Positions 1 through 5,832 of a stretch of DNA of 22,284 nt are shown one piece after another. Positions within the stretch are counted from its first letter, which is position 1; every line of letters begins with the position of its first letter. The DNA lies in the IMG/VR virus record IMGVR_UViG_3300037487_001693, positions 1 through 22,284 of that record; one strand, written 5' to 3'. The notes under the pieces were generated by a model. The model did no database searches. It was not told the origin of the DNA and was given only the letters and a program-made list of their open reading frames with translations. This DNA is from a virus. The position numbers and the translations under genes were made by a program.

Positions 1-91
1 GTTGCCACCTACACCCCACACACTGCACATCACTCGGCTCGTTGCTTGAGTACACACAGCGATGCTCCCATTTCGTCGGTAGCGTGTCCAT
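1..91 (-). CDS. Partial small Cys-containing protein, runs off left edge
   Basis: This reading frame opens with ATG at 91 and stays open for 30 codons to the window edge, so only the N-terminus is visible. It begins MDTLPTKWEHRC and has three cysteines (C12, then a CVGC motif at about 24-27), which suggests a small zinc-ribbon-like phage protein. The start overlaps the stop codon of the preceding gene by one base (TGATG), the usual coupling pattern in this operon, and a purine-rich GGGAAAAGG lies just upstream. The function is unknown. Confidence 0.6.
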   Translation of the reverse strand, partial: MDTLPTKWEHRCVYSSNEPSDVQCVGCRWQ

Positions 92-387
92 CAGCCTTTT
101 CCCTCCGTGCCATCCGTCTTGCACGTCGATGGTGCTGGCGAGCGGGGGGCGGTTGTGGCATCCGTGCTTTGTCGCCACTTGATGCGCGCTTGGGATTGCT
201 CGGGCTTCAGTGGCTGGAATTTCGGGCACGCTGGGGCGTCGAATGACAAGAACGTCGCCTTGTGAGGGCTGGCCTGGCAGTTCACGAAACCTGCGCGGGC
301 CATCTGCGTGATTGATCGCGCTGTTCCCTTGTCGGAGTCCGGGGGCGCTTTCAAAACGCCGTTTATGCATAGGATGCAGGTTGTCAC
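91..387 (-). CDS. Hypothetical Cys-containing phage protein
   Basis: This is a 98-aa product starting with GTG at 387, immediately after the TGA of the upstream gene (TGAGTG). A CILC motif near the N-terminus, a GFVNC segment at about 34-38 and an ACPKF segment near residue 54 resemble a family of small phage proteins with scattered Cys residues that may bind a metal. The C-terminal 25 residues are Ser/Thr/Pro-rich and low in complexity. It sits in a run of coupled minus-strand genes downstream of dut. I do not know its function. The GTG start has no strong ribosome-binding site, so it probably depends on coupling. Confidence 0.65.
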   Translation of the reverse strand: MTTCILCINGVLKAPPDSDKGTARSITQMARAGFVNCQASPHKATFLSFDAPACPKFQPLKPEQSQARIKWRQSTDATTAPRSPAPSTCKTDGTEGKG

Positions 388-594
388 TCATCGCCCAAGC
401 ATCTTGTCGATAAGGCTTAGGCCGCATGCGTGGTCGATCCAGTCGTACCGTGGTCTTATTGCCGCACGTCGGGCCGCCATTTTCAGTGCTTCTTGGCGCT
501 TTATCTCCACCTGAAAAAGCTCTGCCATCTTGATGAGCCCATCTACCTCATCTTTAGAGAAAGTCACACTGCCGTCTTGGTGTTTCTGAATCAT
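388..594 (-). CDS. Small hypothetical protein with charged helix
   Basis: This is a 68-aa protein. I chose ATG 594 because AAAGGGA lies about 8 nt upstream; an in-frame extension to 675 would overlap the upstream gene and has atypical Arg/Gly-rich composition. Residues 10-45 form a likely charged amphipathic helix (KDEVDGLIKMAELFQVEIKR), and the C-terminal part ends in IDKMLGR. Nothing marks a catalytic site. It is probably an accessory early protein co-transcribed with dut. Confidence 0.65.
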   Translation of the reverse strand: MIQKHQDGSVTFSKDEVDGLIKMAELFQVEIKRQEALKMAARRAAIRPRYDWIDHACGLSLIDKMLGR

Positions 595-608
595 TGCATC
601 AGTCCCTT

Positions 609-788
609 TCAAACCCAAAGCACGATGGCGACAGCCAACACGACCCCGAACACCAGATATCCGGCCACTATCCACGGAAAGGCTTGACCGTCATCGAGCG
701 CAAGCCCAATCATGGCAGCAGGCATTGTCAGCAACATGATCCCATGCCAAAGCGCGGGGCCGGGAAACTCTGCAGCGTTTACTAGCAT
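609..788 (-). CDS. Small two-TM membrane protein
   Basis: This 59-aa protein was read directly from the sequence. It starts with ATG at 788, preceded by a strong AAAGGAG 5 nt upstream. Two hydrophobic stretches, about residues 13-31 and 39-59, are separated by a short DDGQAF turn, so it should be an inner-membrane hairpin protein. It lies 15 nt after the 74-aa gene and 14 nt before the next, in the same operon. Small membrane proteins in early phage regions can act in superinfection exclusion or host modulation, but nothing here shows which. A holin role is less likely, because a separate lysis cassette is present at the other end of the window. Confidence 0.7.
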   Translation of the reverse strand: MLVNAAEFPGPALWHGIMLLTMPAAMIGLALDDGQAFPWIVAGYLVFGVVLAVAIVLWV

Positions 789-803
789 CTTTGCTCCTTT
801 GCA

Positions 804-1028
804 TCAATCCCGGTCATCCTTGCGGCCCATGTCGCGCCCCGTGTACTCGTCATTCATTCCTGCTGGCGGAATGAAGCCTGGTGCAAAGCCCACAAGCATG
901 GGCATCCCTGATTCGTCCATCGCGTCGTTGCTCCATCGATCAATAGCAGGCGCGGGAGCTGGCGTTGCTGGCGCGGGGATTGCTTTGCCAAGCGGTTGGA
1001 ATTGTTCTGGCGTGTCGGTTGTTCGCAT
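804..1028 (-). CDS. Hypothetical Pro/Ala-rich small protein
   Basis: This is a 74-aa product. ATG 1028 was chosen because it lies one base after the dut stop codon and has GGAG about 9 nt upstream inside the dut 3' end. A longer in-frame version from 1112 would overlap dut by more than 80 nt. Residues 15-30 are a PAPATPAPAPA linker; the C-terminus is charged (MGRKDDRD) and contains a GFIPPAGMNDEYTGRD segment. The function is unknown. Confidence 0.6.
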   Translation of the reverse strand: MRTTDTPEQFQPLGKAIPAPATPAPAPAIDRWSNDAMDESGMPMLVGFAPGFIPPAGMNDEYTGRDMGRKDDRD

Positions 1029-1029
1029 G

Positions 1030-1494
1030 TCATGCTCCGGTGCTGCCAAGGCCATTTGTGCCCCGGATGGTTTCAGTGAGTGATTTGACCTCCTCAAACT
1101 CGTAGCGGTCAACAGGGATGAGCATCGCCTGCGCCACGCGGTCGCCCGGCTTGATCAGCACTGGCGGGCCGTCATCGTCGGGTTCATCGCAAACGAGAAG
1201 AACCTTAATAGTGCCCCTGTAGTCGCTGTCCACCACCCCCACCGAGTTCGCAAGGCGGATCAGGTGGTTGAATCCGTGGCCGCTTCGGCTGTAGACCATC
1301 AGCACCATGCCTGGCGGAACCTCTACAGCCAAGCCGGTGTCACACATCACCGTCATTCCATCGTAGCAGGGTGAGCCGATTGCGCTGGCCCCCTCCACAG
1401 TTGCGGCGTACAGGTCAAAACAGGCCGCGCCGGCACTGCCGTAGGTGGGAATGCGGGCGTTGGGGTGCTCGCGCTTGAATCTTAGAACTTGCAT
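1030..1494 (-). CDS. dut: dUTP diphosphatase (dUTPase)
   Basis: This is a trimeric-type dUTPase of 154 aa, normal for the family. It hydrolyses dUTP to dUMP and pyrophosphate, limiting uracil in phage DNA and feeding dTMP synthesis. The five conserved motifs are in order: I AGAACFDLYA at 21-30, II SRSGHG at 69-74, III GVVDSDYRG at 86-94 (with the catalytic Asp and Tyr), IV GDRVAQAML at 117-125, and V RGTNGLGSTG at 144-153, the Gly-rich C-terminal arm that closes over the substrate (Leu instead of the usual Phe). AGGTGA lies 6 nt before the ATG. It is co-transcribed with the nin-like genes, a common place for phage nucleotide-metabolism genes. Confidence 0.97.
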   Translation of the reverse strand: MQVLRFKREHPNARIPTYGSAGAACFDLYAATVEGASAIGSPCYDGMTVMCDTGLAVEVPPGMVLMVYSRSGHGFNHLIRLANSVGVVDSDYRGTIKVLLVCDEPDDDGPPVLIKPGDRVAQAMLIPVDRYEFEEVKSLTETIRGTNGLGSTGA

Positions 1495-1544
1495 GTAATC
1501 ACCTATGGTGGTTTATGGCTTGATATGAAGGCGCATCGGGTTGG

Positions 1545-1772
1545 CTAAACATTGACGCCCAACAGACGCCGAATTTCATCCGTTTTCCAAAACAGCCGGC
1601 GATGAACTCGGATTGGCTGCAACGGGCCATTTTCCAAGCACGACCACGCACGAAGTGTTTGCTCGCAACGCATCAAGTGATGCGCTGCCGACCTTGTGTC
1701 AATCATTGGCCGCGTTTCTTTATCCAATTCCACAACAGCGCAAAGCGGTTTTCTATTCCTCAGTTTTGTCAT
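1545..1772 (-). CDS. Excisionase/MerR-like HTH DNA-binding protein
   Basis: This is a 75-aa protein. ATG 1772 follows the ninG stop by 4 nt and has AAGGAG (inside the ninG 3' end) about 9 nt upstream; the longer frame to 1901 would overlap ninG out of frame. Residues 23-75 read TRSAAHHLMRCEQTLRAWSC followed by a wing-like segment and WKTDEIRRLLGV. This is the pattern of small winged-HTH proteins related to AlpA/excisionase (DUF-type 'helix-turn-helix domain' proteins common in Burkholderiales). It probably binds DNA as a transcriptional regulator or directionality factor; no integrase is visible to choose between these. Confidence 0.75.
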   Translation of the reverse strand: MTKLRNRKPLCAVVELDKETRPMIDTRSAAHHLMRCEQTLRAWSCLENGPLQPIRVHRRLFWKTDEIRRLLGVNV

Positions 1773-1776
1773 GTCT

Positions 1777-2331
1777 TCACTCCTTGCCCAACAGGGCTTT
1801 GGTTTTTGCGCGGTAGTGCGCTTTGATTTCCTTGAGCTGGTCCACGGTCCACTTTTGCGGTGGGTGTGGGCCTTCAAGGCGATCGACTTCATGCAGGCCA
1901 ATGCGCCGGATCAATTCAGCGCGATACATCACCAAATTCCCGTGCAAGTGGGTATTGCAAGGTTGACATTGCTTGTGGATGTTGTTCGGGTCAAACCTGA
2001 GTTCTGGCCGTGCTCCTGTGGACAAGTAATGCCCGGCATGCCATTGCCCATCGTGGAACCGTGCACAGGACACACAGGGCCGGTAGGCATCCCTGGCTCT
2101 GATCCAAGCATTCACGGCGCTCTGAGCCTCTTGCAGCCACTTGCTGCGGGGCTTTACTGCCTCGCGCCGGGTCTTGTCGTGCTCTTTCACTGCCTTGATT
2201 GCGCACTTTGGGCTACAAACACGGTGAGTAGATGAACGGGGGGTGAACTCTTTGCCGCACTTGCAGGTCTTGATGACTGGCACGTAGAGGCGGGCCTCGG
2301 GCGTGGAGCGCTTTAACGGGCTTCGTTTCAT
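1777..2331 (-). CDS. ninG: NinG/Rap-type recombination protein
   Basis: This 184-aa protein matches the lambda NinG (Rap) family, a structure-specific endonuclease acting on branched recombination intermediates. It has an N-terminal Cys cluster (C23, C25, C39, C43) typical of a zinc finger, the conserved PRSKWLQEAQSAVNAWIRARD stretch in the middle, then CVSC and HAGHY, an ELRFDPNNIHKQC segment with CxxC, and LHGN, which together form the HNH-like metal-binding core. The C-terminal GPHPPQKWT and LKEIKAHYRAK segments are also family features. Its ATG overlaps the ninB stop by 4 bp, matching the ninB-ninG order of lambdoid nin regions. Confidence 0.95.
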   Translation of the reverse strand: MKRSPLKRSTPEARLYVPVIKTCKCGKEFTPRSSTHRVCSPKCAIKAVKEHDKTRREAVKPRSKWLQEAQSAVNAWIRARDAYRPCVSCARFHDGQWHAGHYLSTGARPELRFDPNNIHKQCQPCNTHLHGNLVMYRAELIRRIGLHEVDRLEGPHPPQKWTVDQLKEIKAHYRAKTKALLGKE

Positions 2332-2663
2332 GCAAACACCTCGTCAGGCACATCACGTCCCAAGCTGGTGCGCGACCACTTCACCCCCTTGTCACTCCCA
2401 AACGCATGGGCCAGCGTCACCAGATCGCCCAACTCGGCCACAGTCATCCGCGATGTACGCCGCCCGAGGATCACAAATCCGCCTTCGATCCCTTGTGCAA
2501 TGCGCTGGTGCTTGGTCAGGCCAGCGGTCAGGATGTCTTTCCATTCCTCGTCAGTCAGCCACTGCAGCACGCCATCGACGGGCCAGCGGACTTGCTTGCT
2601 GATGTCGCGCAGAATGCTCCAAAGGAGGCGATTTTGAGCCTCTGAGCGGGTTTCGGGTTTCAC
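2328..2663 (-). CDS. ninB: NinB recombination protein
   Basis: This is a 111-aa protein of the NinB (Orf) family, which helps RecFOR-type recombination by binding single-stranded DNA and SSB. Visible family features are RSEAQNRLLWSILRDISKQV near the N-terminus, EEWKDILTAGL, GIEGGFVILGRRTSRMTV and the LAHAFGSDKGVKWS segment. It overlaps ninG by 4 bp and the upstream zinc-binding gene by 4 bp, so the three are translationally coupled. Together with NinG and the Erf protein encoded on the plus strand, it gives this phage its own recombination set. Confidence 0.95.
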   Translation of the reverse strand: MKPETRSEAQNRLLWSILRDISKQVRWPVDGVLQWLTDEEWKDILTAGLTKHQRIAQGIEGGFVILGRRTSRMTVAELGDLVTLAHAFGSDKGVKWSRTSLGRDVPDEVFA

Positions 2664-2848
2664 GCCGCAGCCTTCCCCGTTTTAGCTGCGTGACATGCAG
2701 CGCAGTAGTCCAGCATACGATACACAACGCGGCCGGTGCCCACGGGCTTTTTGCAGTCGTTGCAACGGCGGCCAATGTGCATGCCCTGCCCGCCTGGCGA
2801 GCCTTGGGCGGTGCGGTCTTTCTCGTTTGAGTAGCGATGAACAATCAT
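2660..2848 (-). CDS. Small CxxC zinc-ribbon protein
   Basis: This is a 62-aa protein with two pairs of cysteines: CNDC at about 29-32 and CAAC at about 49-52, the spacing of a small zinc ribbon. It is basic near the N-terminus and ends in an Ala/Lys-rich tail. The frame was chosen over two competing minus-strand frames because both ends make 4-bp ATGA overlaps, with ninB at 2660-2663 and the next gene at 2845-2848. It probably binds zinc and a nucleic acid or protein partner; the exact role is unknown. Confidence 0.75.
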   Translation of the reverse strand: MIVHRYSNEKDRTAQGSPGGQGMHIGRRCNDCKKPVGTGRVVYRMLDYCAACHAAKTGKAAA

Positions 2849-3096
2849 GCGCCCCCCAATTGATAAACCGGCAGGCCATCAAGCCGAGCCTTCAGCTCAA
2901 GCGTGCGGATTTCGCTGCGGACCTTGCTGGGATTACATTTTTTCATCACGGCAAACCCCAAGTCACAGTGAGTCAGCACGGTGTAGAACGCTGTGTCCTC
3001 CGGCGAGCCTTCTTCTGGGCCCAACGCCGCCAGAATAATCTTGAGCGCTTCCCGGATGTTGGCTTCTTGCTCGCTCATGTCGGTGCGCGCTCTCAT
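2845..3096 (-). CDS. Hypothetical early protein
   Basis: This is an 83-aa product. ATG 3096 overlaps the upstream stop as ATGA and has AGAGGG upstream; a second possible start is Met7 (3078), and a frame extension to 3183 runs into the neighbouring gene. The sequence is mostly helical and charged: EQEANIREALKIILAALGPE, then a central YTVLTHCDLGF, and a basic KVRSEIRTLELKARL helix. No domain is recognised. It lies within the coupled nin-like gene chain. Confidence 0.65.
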   Translation of the reverse strand: MRARTDMSEQEANIREALKIILAALGPEEGSPEDTAFYTVLTHCDLGFAVMKKCNPSKVRSEIRTLELKARLDGLPVYQLGGA

Positions 3097-3398
3097 GCCT
3101 GCGCCCTCTGCTCGATGCGGATGTCTCGCGGGAGGCTCTGCACCCATGTAGGAATCCACCGAACGCCGCCAGGCCGAACCCATTGCGCCGTCAGCCGGTT
3201 TTCGGTGTAGTCAATACCTCTCTGACTCAATTGCCAGTAGCCGCGCCGGCCGGGGGTGCGCTCGATCATCCCGACACGCACCGCGTGCTGCAGCTTGTGG
3301 TCTGCGCCGATCTTGTCCAGGCTCAAGGCGTTGGCTACCTCTTGCACATGCTTGGGGCCATCGGCCAGAACGCGAATCACCAGCTTCCACGCGCTCAT
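3093..3398 (-). CDS. Winged-helix-like DNA-binding protein
   Basis: This is a 101-aa protein. Residues 5-60 read as a winged helix: an N-terminal helix WKLVIRVLADGP, a helix-turn-helix around KHVQEVANALSLDKIGADHKLQ, then a basic wing IERTPGRRGYWQLSQRG. The remaining C-terminal 40 residues are Trp/Arg-rich. It overlaps both neighbours by 4 bp. Being next to a larger multi-HTH protein, it may regulate the operon or load onto phage DNA. The fold is inferred from pattern, and the specific function is unknown. Confidence 0.65.
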   Translation of the reverse strand: MSAWKLVIRVLADGPKHVQEVANALSLDKIGADHKLQHAVRVGMIERTPGRRGYWQLSQRGIDYTENRLTAQWVRPGGVRWIPTWVQSLPRDIRIEQRAQA

Positions 3399-4312
3399 GC
3401 TTGCCCCCAGCTCTGCCCGGTAATCGGGTTCACGCCAACAGGCACCAGCGAAAACAAGCGGGGAACTTCGGCACCCGGGGCCACTTGATAACGGTAGTCA
3501 ATCGGCGGGGTGTAAAGCCGCGTGATCTTGACGCCGGTCGGAAGGATTGCTTCTTCCGTGCTATGCGCAGGCCCAATATGGCGCTTTGCAGCCTCTCTCT
3601 TGCGCTGTGAAGCCTTGCCCCTTGCCTCGGTTTCTGCGGCGCGCTTGCGGGCATTTTTGGCTGCGAGCGTTTCGGCGGCGATGGATTCGCGATTGGCCTC
3701 AAAGTCGCGGACGGATTGGCTGTCAGCGAAAAAGCGGATGGGGCGTCCTTCAACGCGAAGCAGCTTGCCGTCACGAACGAGTCGGCGGATGGCCGCAGTG
3801 ACGCCGCTTTCAGTGCCCCCGGTGTAGGAAACGGCTGACGTGATCGTCATCCCCGTTGCGCGGTGTTCGTTCGCGCAGTCGATCAGCTTGCCGTCGATTT
3901 CATGGAATCCACGGTTGACGCGGGCTTCGTGATACGCCTCCTTGATCCTCGCGTCCGACTTCTTCAGTCCACGTTGAATGGCGATCTTGACGAGGTGGTC
4001 AACGCGAACGCCGAACTCCTGCGCCAGGATCAAGTTGCTTTCGTGCGGGTAGCGCTTTGCAAGCTCATCGGCGCGTAGGTATATCGGCGAACGGGCAGCG
4101 AAATTGATATTGCGTTGCGCCAGTGCCTGCTTTTTCAAGTTGAGCATGTAGGCCGGCGACTTCTTCCATCCGTATTTGTGTGCCCAGTTCCTAACCTTCA
4201 TCTTTGTGATGCCGAAGTCAGCCGCCAGTGCATCGTTGTCCTCGTGCGGATAGCGGGCACTAATCTGGGCAAGTTGCTCGGGGGAGATTTGGAGACGCGG
4301 GCCGGGTTTCAT
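3395..4312 (-). CDS. Multi-HTH DNA-binding protein with internal duplication
   Basis: This is a 305-aa protein. ATG 4312 was chosen because it overlaps the stop of the newly read 59-aa gene as ATGA; the frame extension to 4396 lies inside that gene. Residues 14-52 and 81-119 are clear repeats exactly 67 residues apart, each with YPHEDN/YPHESN, a LAxxFG helix and a GxKKS end, resembling homeodomain-like HTH units. Residues about 150-190 form a third, winged HTH (TSAVSYTGGTESGVTAAIRR then LLRVEGRPIRFF). A basic Ala/Lys/Arg-rich coiled region (about 205-245) and a globular tail follow. It is probably a transcription regulator of the early or late genes; there is no catalytic motif. Confidence 0.7.
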   Translation of the reverse strand: MKPGPRLQISPEQLAQISARYPHEDNDALAADFGITKMKVRNWAHKYGWKKSPAYMLNLKKQALAQRNINFAARSPIYLRADELAKRYPHESNLILAQEFGVRVDHLVKIAIQRGLKKSDARIKEAYHEARVNRGFHEIDGKLIDCANEHRATGMTITSAVSYTGGTESGVTAAIRRLVRDGKLLRVEGRPIRFFADSQSVRDFEANRESIAAETLAAKNARKRAAETEARGKASQRKREAAKRHIGPAHSTEEAILPTGVKITRLYTPPIDYRYQVAPGAEVPRLFSLVPVGVNPITGQSWGQA

Positions 4313-4488
4313 GCTGACGGTTTCTCTGTTTGGGTTGAAATGGCGGTCTTGGTAAAAATCACGCGCTGATATGCGTCGTGCTGGCCGGGCTCGCACAAGC
4401 GGCGGTCTACGGGTTGATCATCTGGCTGCCAGTAGTGCGCGCAGGTTTCGCGCAATTGGCACCAGCCGCCAGCACAAGAAAGGCTCAT
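4309..4488 (-). CDS. Small Cys-rich protein (short gene)
   Basis: This 59-aa gene was read directly. It starts with ATG at 4488 overlapping the upstream stop (ATGA 4485-4488) and ends at TGA 4309-4311 overlapping the next ATG (4310-4312). The protein has four cysteines: C5, C10, C16 and C32, with W and H nearby, consistent with a small metal-binding fold. A downstream CEPGQHD segment resembles other short Cys-rich phage proteins. The perfect double ATGA overlap is the strongest sign that it is real, and it corrects the start of the multi-HTH gene. Confidence 0.7.
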   Translation of the reverse strand: MSLSCAGGWCQLRETCAHYWQPDDQPVDRRLCEPGQHDAYQRVIFTKTAISTQTEKPSA

Positions 4489-4679
4489 TTCTCTTCCAAT
4501 TGTTTTGCTGCGCGGTAAATAGCGCGGAGGGTTGCTGCGTATGGGTCGCCGTTGTGATTTTCCCTTGCAAACGCCTGCCCGCTCTTTGCTGCGACCGTTG
4601 ATTCTTCCTGAATGATTATTTCAAGGCTCAGCGTAATCACCAACCGCAGGGCATCTCCAAAATCGGTTAGCGGGCTCAT
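4485..4679 (-). CDS. Small hypothetical protein
   Basis: This is a 64-aa product with a hydrophobic helix near the N-terminus (LRLVITLSLEIIIQEE) followed by a helical C-terminal half (YAATLRAIYRAAKQLEEK). It overlaps both neighbours by 4 bp (ATGA). No Cys, no catalytic motif and no known domain. It may form a helical hairpin; the function is unknown. Confidence 0.65.
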   Translation of the reverse strand: MSPLTDFGDALRLVITLSLEIIIQEESTVAAKSGQAFARENHNGDPYAATLRAIYRAAKQLEEK

Positions 4680-4843
4680 TTCTCTGCCTTTGCTTTCTCG
4701 GTTTGCGCCGTCAGCTCATTGGCAAACATCTTGACGGCTCGGTGGTCTTGCTTGTAGGCCCATATGTCGCCGATACGGGACAGCCCTTTTTGCTTGCGCT
4801 TGGCTTTGTGCTCTTTGCTGCGCTGTGCTTGTGTCTTTGCCAT
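4676..4843 (-). CDS. Small basic helical protein (short gene)
   Basis: This 55-aa gene was read directly. It starts with ATG at 4843 and ends at TGA 4676-4678, overlapping the next ATG. The first 20 residues are strongly basic (MAKTQAQRSKEHKAKRKQKG), then IWAYKQDHRAVKMFANEL and a Lys/Glu tail. It resembles short basic phage proteins that may bind nucleic acid, possibly as a ribbon-helix-helix type. No strong Shine-Dalgarno sequence is visible before the ATG; the 45-nt gap upstream contains the 10-bp palindrome TTCCCGGGAA (4861-4870). Confidence 0.6.
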   Translation of the reverse strand: MAKTQAQRSKEHKAKRKQKGLSRIGDIWAYKQDHRAVKMFANELTAQTEKAKAEK

Positions 4844-4888
4844 GTGCAGATTGTGAGCGCGTTCCCGGGAACATGCAAGCGGCTTTTG

Positions 4889-5104
4889 CTATTTTTCTCC
4901 GCTGCTCAACACTTCGCCATTGCGGTCCATCCAGTGCCGACAGATGGCCGTGGGCCTGGTGTAGAAGTTGCCGCGCTTGCACGCGGTCTGTATCTGCTCA
5001 GGCTCACCCCGGTGATGCACGCAAGTCTCGCACCTGGGCACTGAGGGCTCCCAGTCTAGTGCAGTGCGGACTCCGCCACGGGGCTCGGTGTAGGGATGGG
5101 TCAT
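4889..5104 (-). CDS. Cys-rich small protein, probable zinc binder
   Basis: This is a 71-aa protein with four cysteines: CETC at about 25-28, C42 (TACKRG) and C55 (AICRHW). The arrangement CxxC-x13-C-x12-C, with His and Trp close to the last Cys, is common in small phage proteins that may form a zinc or Fe-S site. Its start overlaps the preceding stop by 4 bp. It belongs to the chain of accessory genes between the replication genes and ninB; the function is unknown. Confidence 0.7.
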   Translation of the reverse strand: MTHPYTEPRGGVRTALDWEPSVPRCETCVHHRGEPEQIQTACKRGNFYTRPTAICRHWMDRNGEVLSSGEK

Positions 5105-5316
5105 GCTGCGCCCCTAGCTGCATCAATTATCGCCAGCAGCGCCCGGACGTTATCGCGGCTGAATGCGCCGCTTCGGTGCAGCTTGTCGTCGGCCAGCATC
5201 AGCAGGTGCTTCTCCTCAATCGAGCTGCCAATGCTGACAATTTCCTCGTAGCGGGCGTCTGCTTCTGCGAGAGCTTGGCGGGCGTTTTGAATGATTTCTT
5301 CGGTGTCGGTGTTCAT
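5101..5316 (-). CDS. Hypothetical acidic helical protein
   Basis: This is a 71-aa protein, mostly acidic helix: TEEIIQNARQALAEADARYE, then KHLLMLADDKLHRSG and a VRALLAIIDAARGAA tail. The pattern recalls short Ea22/Ead-type accessory proteins but is too short to assign. ATG 5316 has GGGAA about 6 nt upstream. It is the first gene after the integron-like cassette. A 73-nt gap (5317-5389) separates it from the cassette gene and holds the half-site described separately. Confidence 0.6.
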   Translation of the reverse strand: MNTDTEEIIQNARQALAEADARYEEIVSIGSSIEEKHLLMLADDKLHRSGAFSRDNVRALLAIIDAARGAA

Positions 5317-5335
5317 TGAAATTCCCGGTTAGGGT

Positions 5336-5388
5336 GTTATGGAGACAGGTGTTCTGGCGCACCTGTCCGTTCAACTACAAGTTAGGCC
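5336..5388 (+). other. attC/attI-like half site at cassette junction
   Basis: Read on the plus strand, this holds an 8-bp stem GACAGGTG/CACCTGTC (5344-5351 / 5360-5367) with an 8-nt loop, then TCAACTACAA and GTTAGGC (5381-5387), a perfect GTTRRRY R' core box. The left part begins GTTATGGAG, which resembles the start of integron attI sites, but no complementary R'' box (RYYYAAC) is present. It is therefore either a diverged attC or an attI-like target. The cut expected for an integron integrase is G^TTAGGC at 5381/5382. The structural reading is direct; the recombination role is inferred. Confidence 0.5.
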
Positions 5389-5825
5389 ACTACAACAGCC
5401 CGTAGGCGTGTGGCTGCATCGGTGTGGGTCCGTATTCCTCGGGCGCATCGCCGCCGTCTTCCACGCGCTCCGGTTCTTCGTCGGGCGGCGGCGGCTCCAG
5501 GCCGTGCGGGCAGTGGCGCACGCAGTCAGCATGCCCAGGCCCGCCCGGCTCGCCGTAGTCGTACTCGCCGGTCTTCAGGTCCACGTACACCGCCTGTGAG
5601 CAGTCGTCCCAATCCAGCGGGCAGCGCCTGCCGCCTTCGGTCTTCCACAGCCGCGCGCCGTGGCTCACCGCGTCATCGGCGCCGGCCAGTTGCATCGCGG
5701 CGGTTATGAGTTCGTTCAGTGCTTGCATGCCTTGGTCCTCTCGCTTCGGAAACAGTGGCCTAACTGGTCGCTCAAGGCGACCTCCTACGGGCCTGCGGCC
5801 CTACGTCGGCGCCTTAGCTCCAACG
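5382..5825 (+). mobile_element. Integron-type gene cassette inserted in phage operon
   Basis: This 444-nt segment has the layout of an integron cassette. It begins with TTAGGCCAC just after a G (GTTAGGC box 5381-5387) and ends inside a second GTTAGGC box (5825-5831) that closes a folded attC site. The first bases GTTAGGCCAC (5381-5390) are the perfect reverse complement of GTGGCCTAAC (5755-5764), as expected when a circular cassette carried R'' and R' paired in one attC. The cassette contains one gene on the minus strand, with its own ribosome-binding site, in the direction of the phage operon but opposite to the usual cassette orientation. Precise removal would leave one GTTAGGC and keep the TAA stop of the upstream gpP-like gene. 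Confidence 0.7.
5390..5728 (-). CDS. Cassette-borne acidic Cys-containing protein
   Basis: This is a 112-aa acidic protein filling the integron-like cassette. ATG 5728 has GAGGA about 8 nt upstream, inside the cassette. The N-terminal 20 residues are a helix (LNELITAAMQLAGADDAVSHGAR); the middle has four cysteines (C36, C43, C69, C73) around a CPLDWDDC motif and a YDYGEPGGPGHADC segment, so a metal-binding or disulfide fold is likely. The C-terminal third is a Pro/Glu-rich disordered tail. The TAG stop overlaps the 10-bp inverted repeat of the left core site. The function is unknown; it is likely cargo of the cassette and reads in the direction of the surrounding operon. Confidence 0.75.
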   Translation of the reverse strand: MQALNELITAAMQLAGADDAVSHGARLWKTEGGRRCPLDWDDCSQAVYVDLKTGEYDYGEPGGPGHADCVRHCPHGLEPPPPDEEPERVEDGGDAPEEYGPTPMQPHAYGLL

Positions 5826-5832
5826 TTAGGCC
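5757..5832 (+). repeat. attC site (59-base-element type) of the cassette
   Basis: The 76-nt imperfect palindrome has all attC parts: R'' GCCTAAC (5758-5764), L'' GCTCAAGGCGAC (5770-5781), a terminal hairpin GGGCC-TGC-GGCCC (5789-5801), L' starting GTCGGCGCCTTAG (5805-5817) with extra unpaired bases, and R' GTTAGGC (5825-5831). L'' and L' pair with bulged bases on one side, which in known attC sites sets orientation. This matches the common proteobacterial attC pattern, where L'' reads TTCAAG..CGA and L' reads TCGG..CTTA. The R' box overlaps the TAA stop (5826-5828) of the gpP-like gene. Confidence 0.75.

Noticed and set aside
4861-4870. Palindrome TTCCCGGGAA as an operator
   Set aside because: It is a single 10-bp palindrome in a short intergenic gap within one operon, with no promoter nearby; chance occurrence is likely.
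5339-5709. Plus-strand reading frames of 86 and 99 codons within the cassette, in the usual cassette direction
   Set aside because: They are Arg/Ala/Pro-rich with no ribosome-binding site, and mirror the minus-strand gene, which has a good start and balanced composition. They look like GC-rich shadows.
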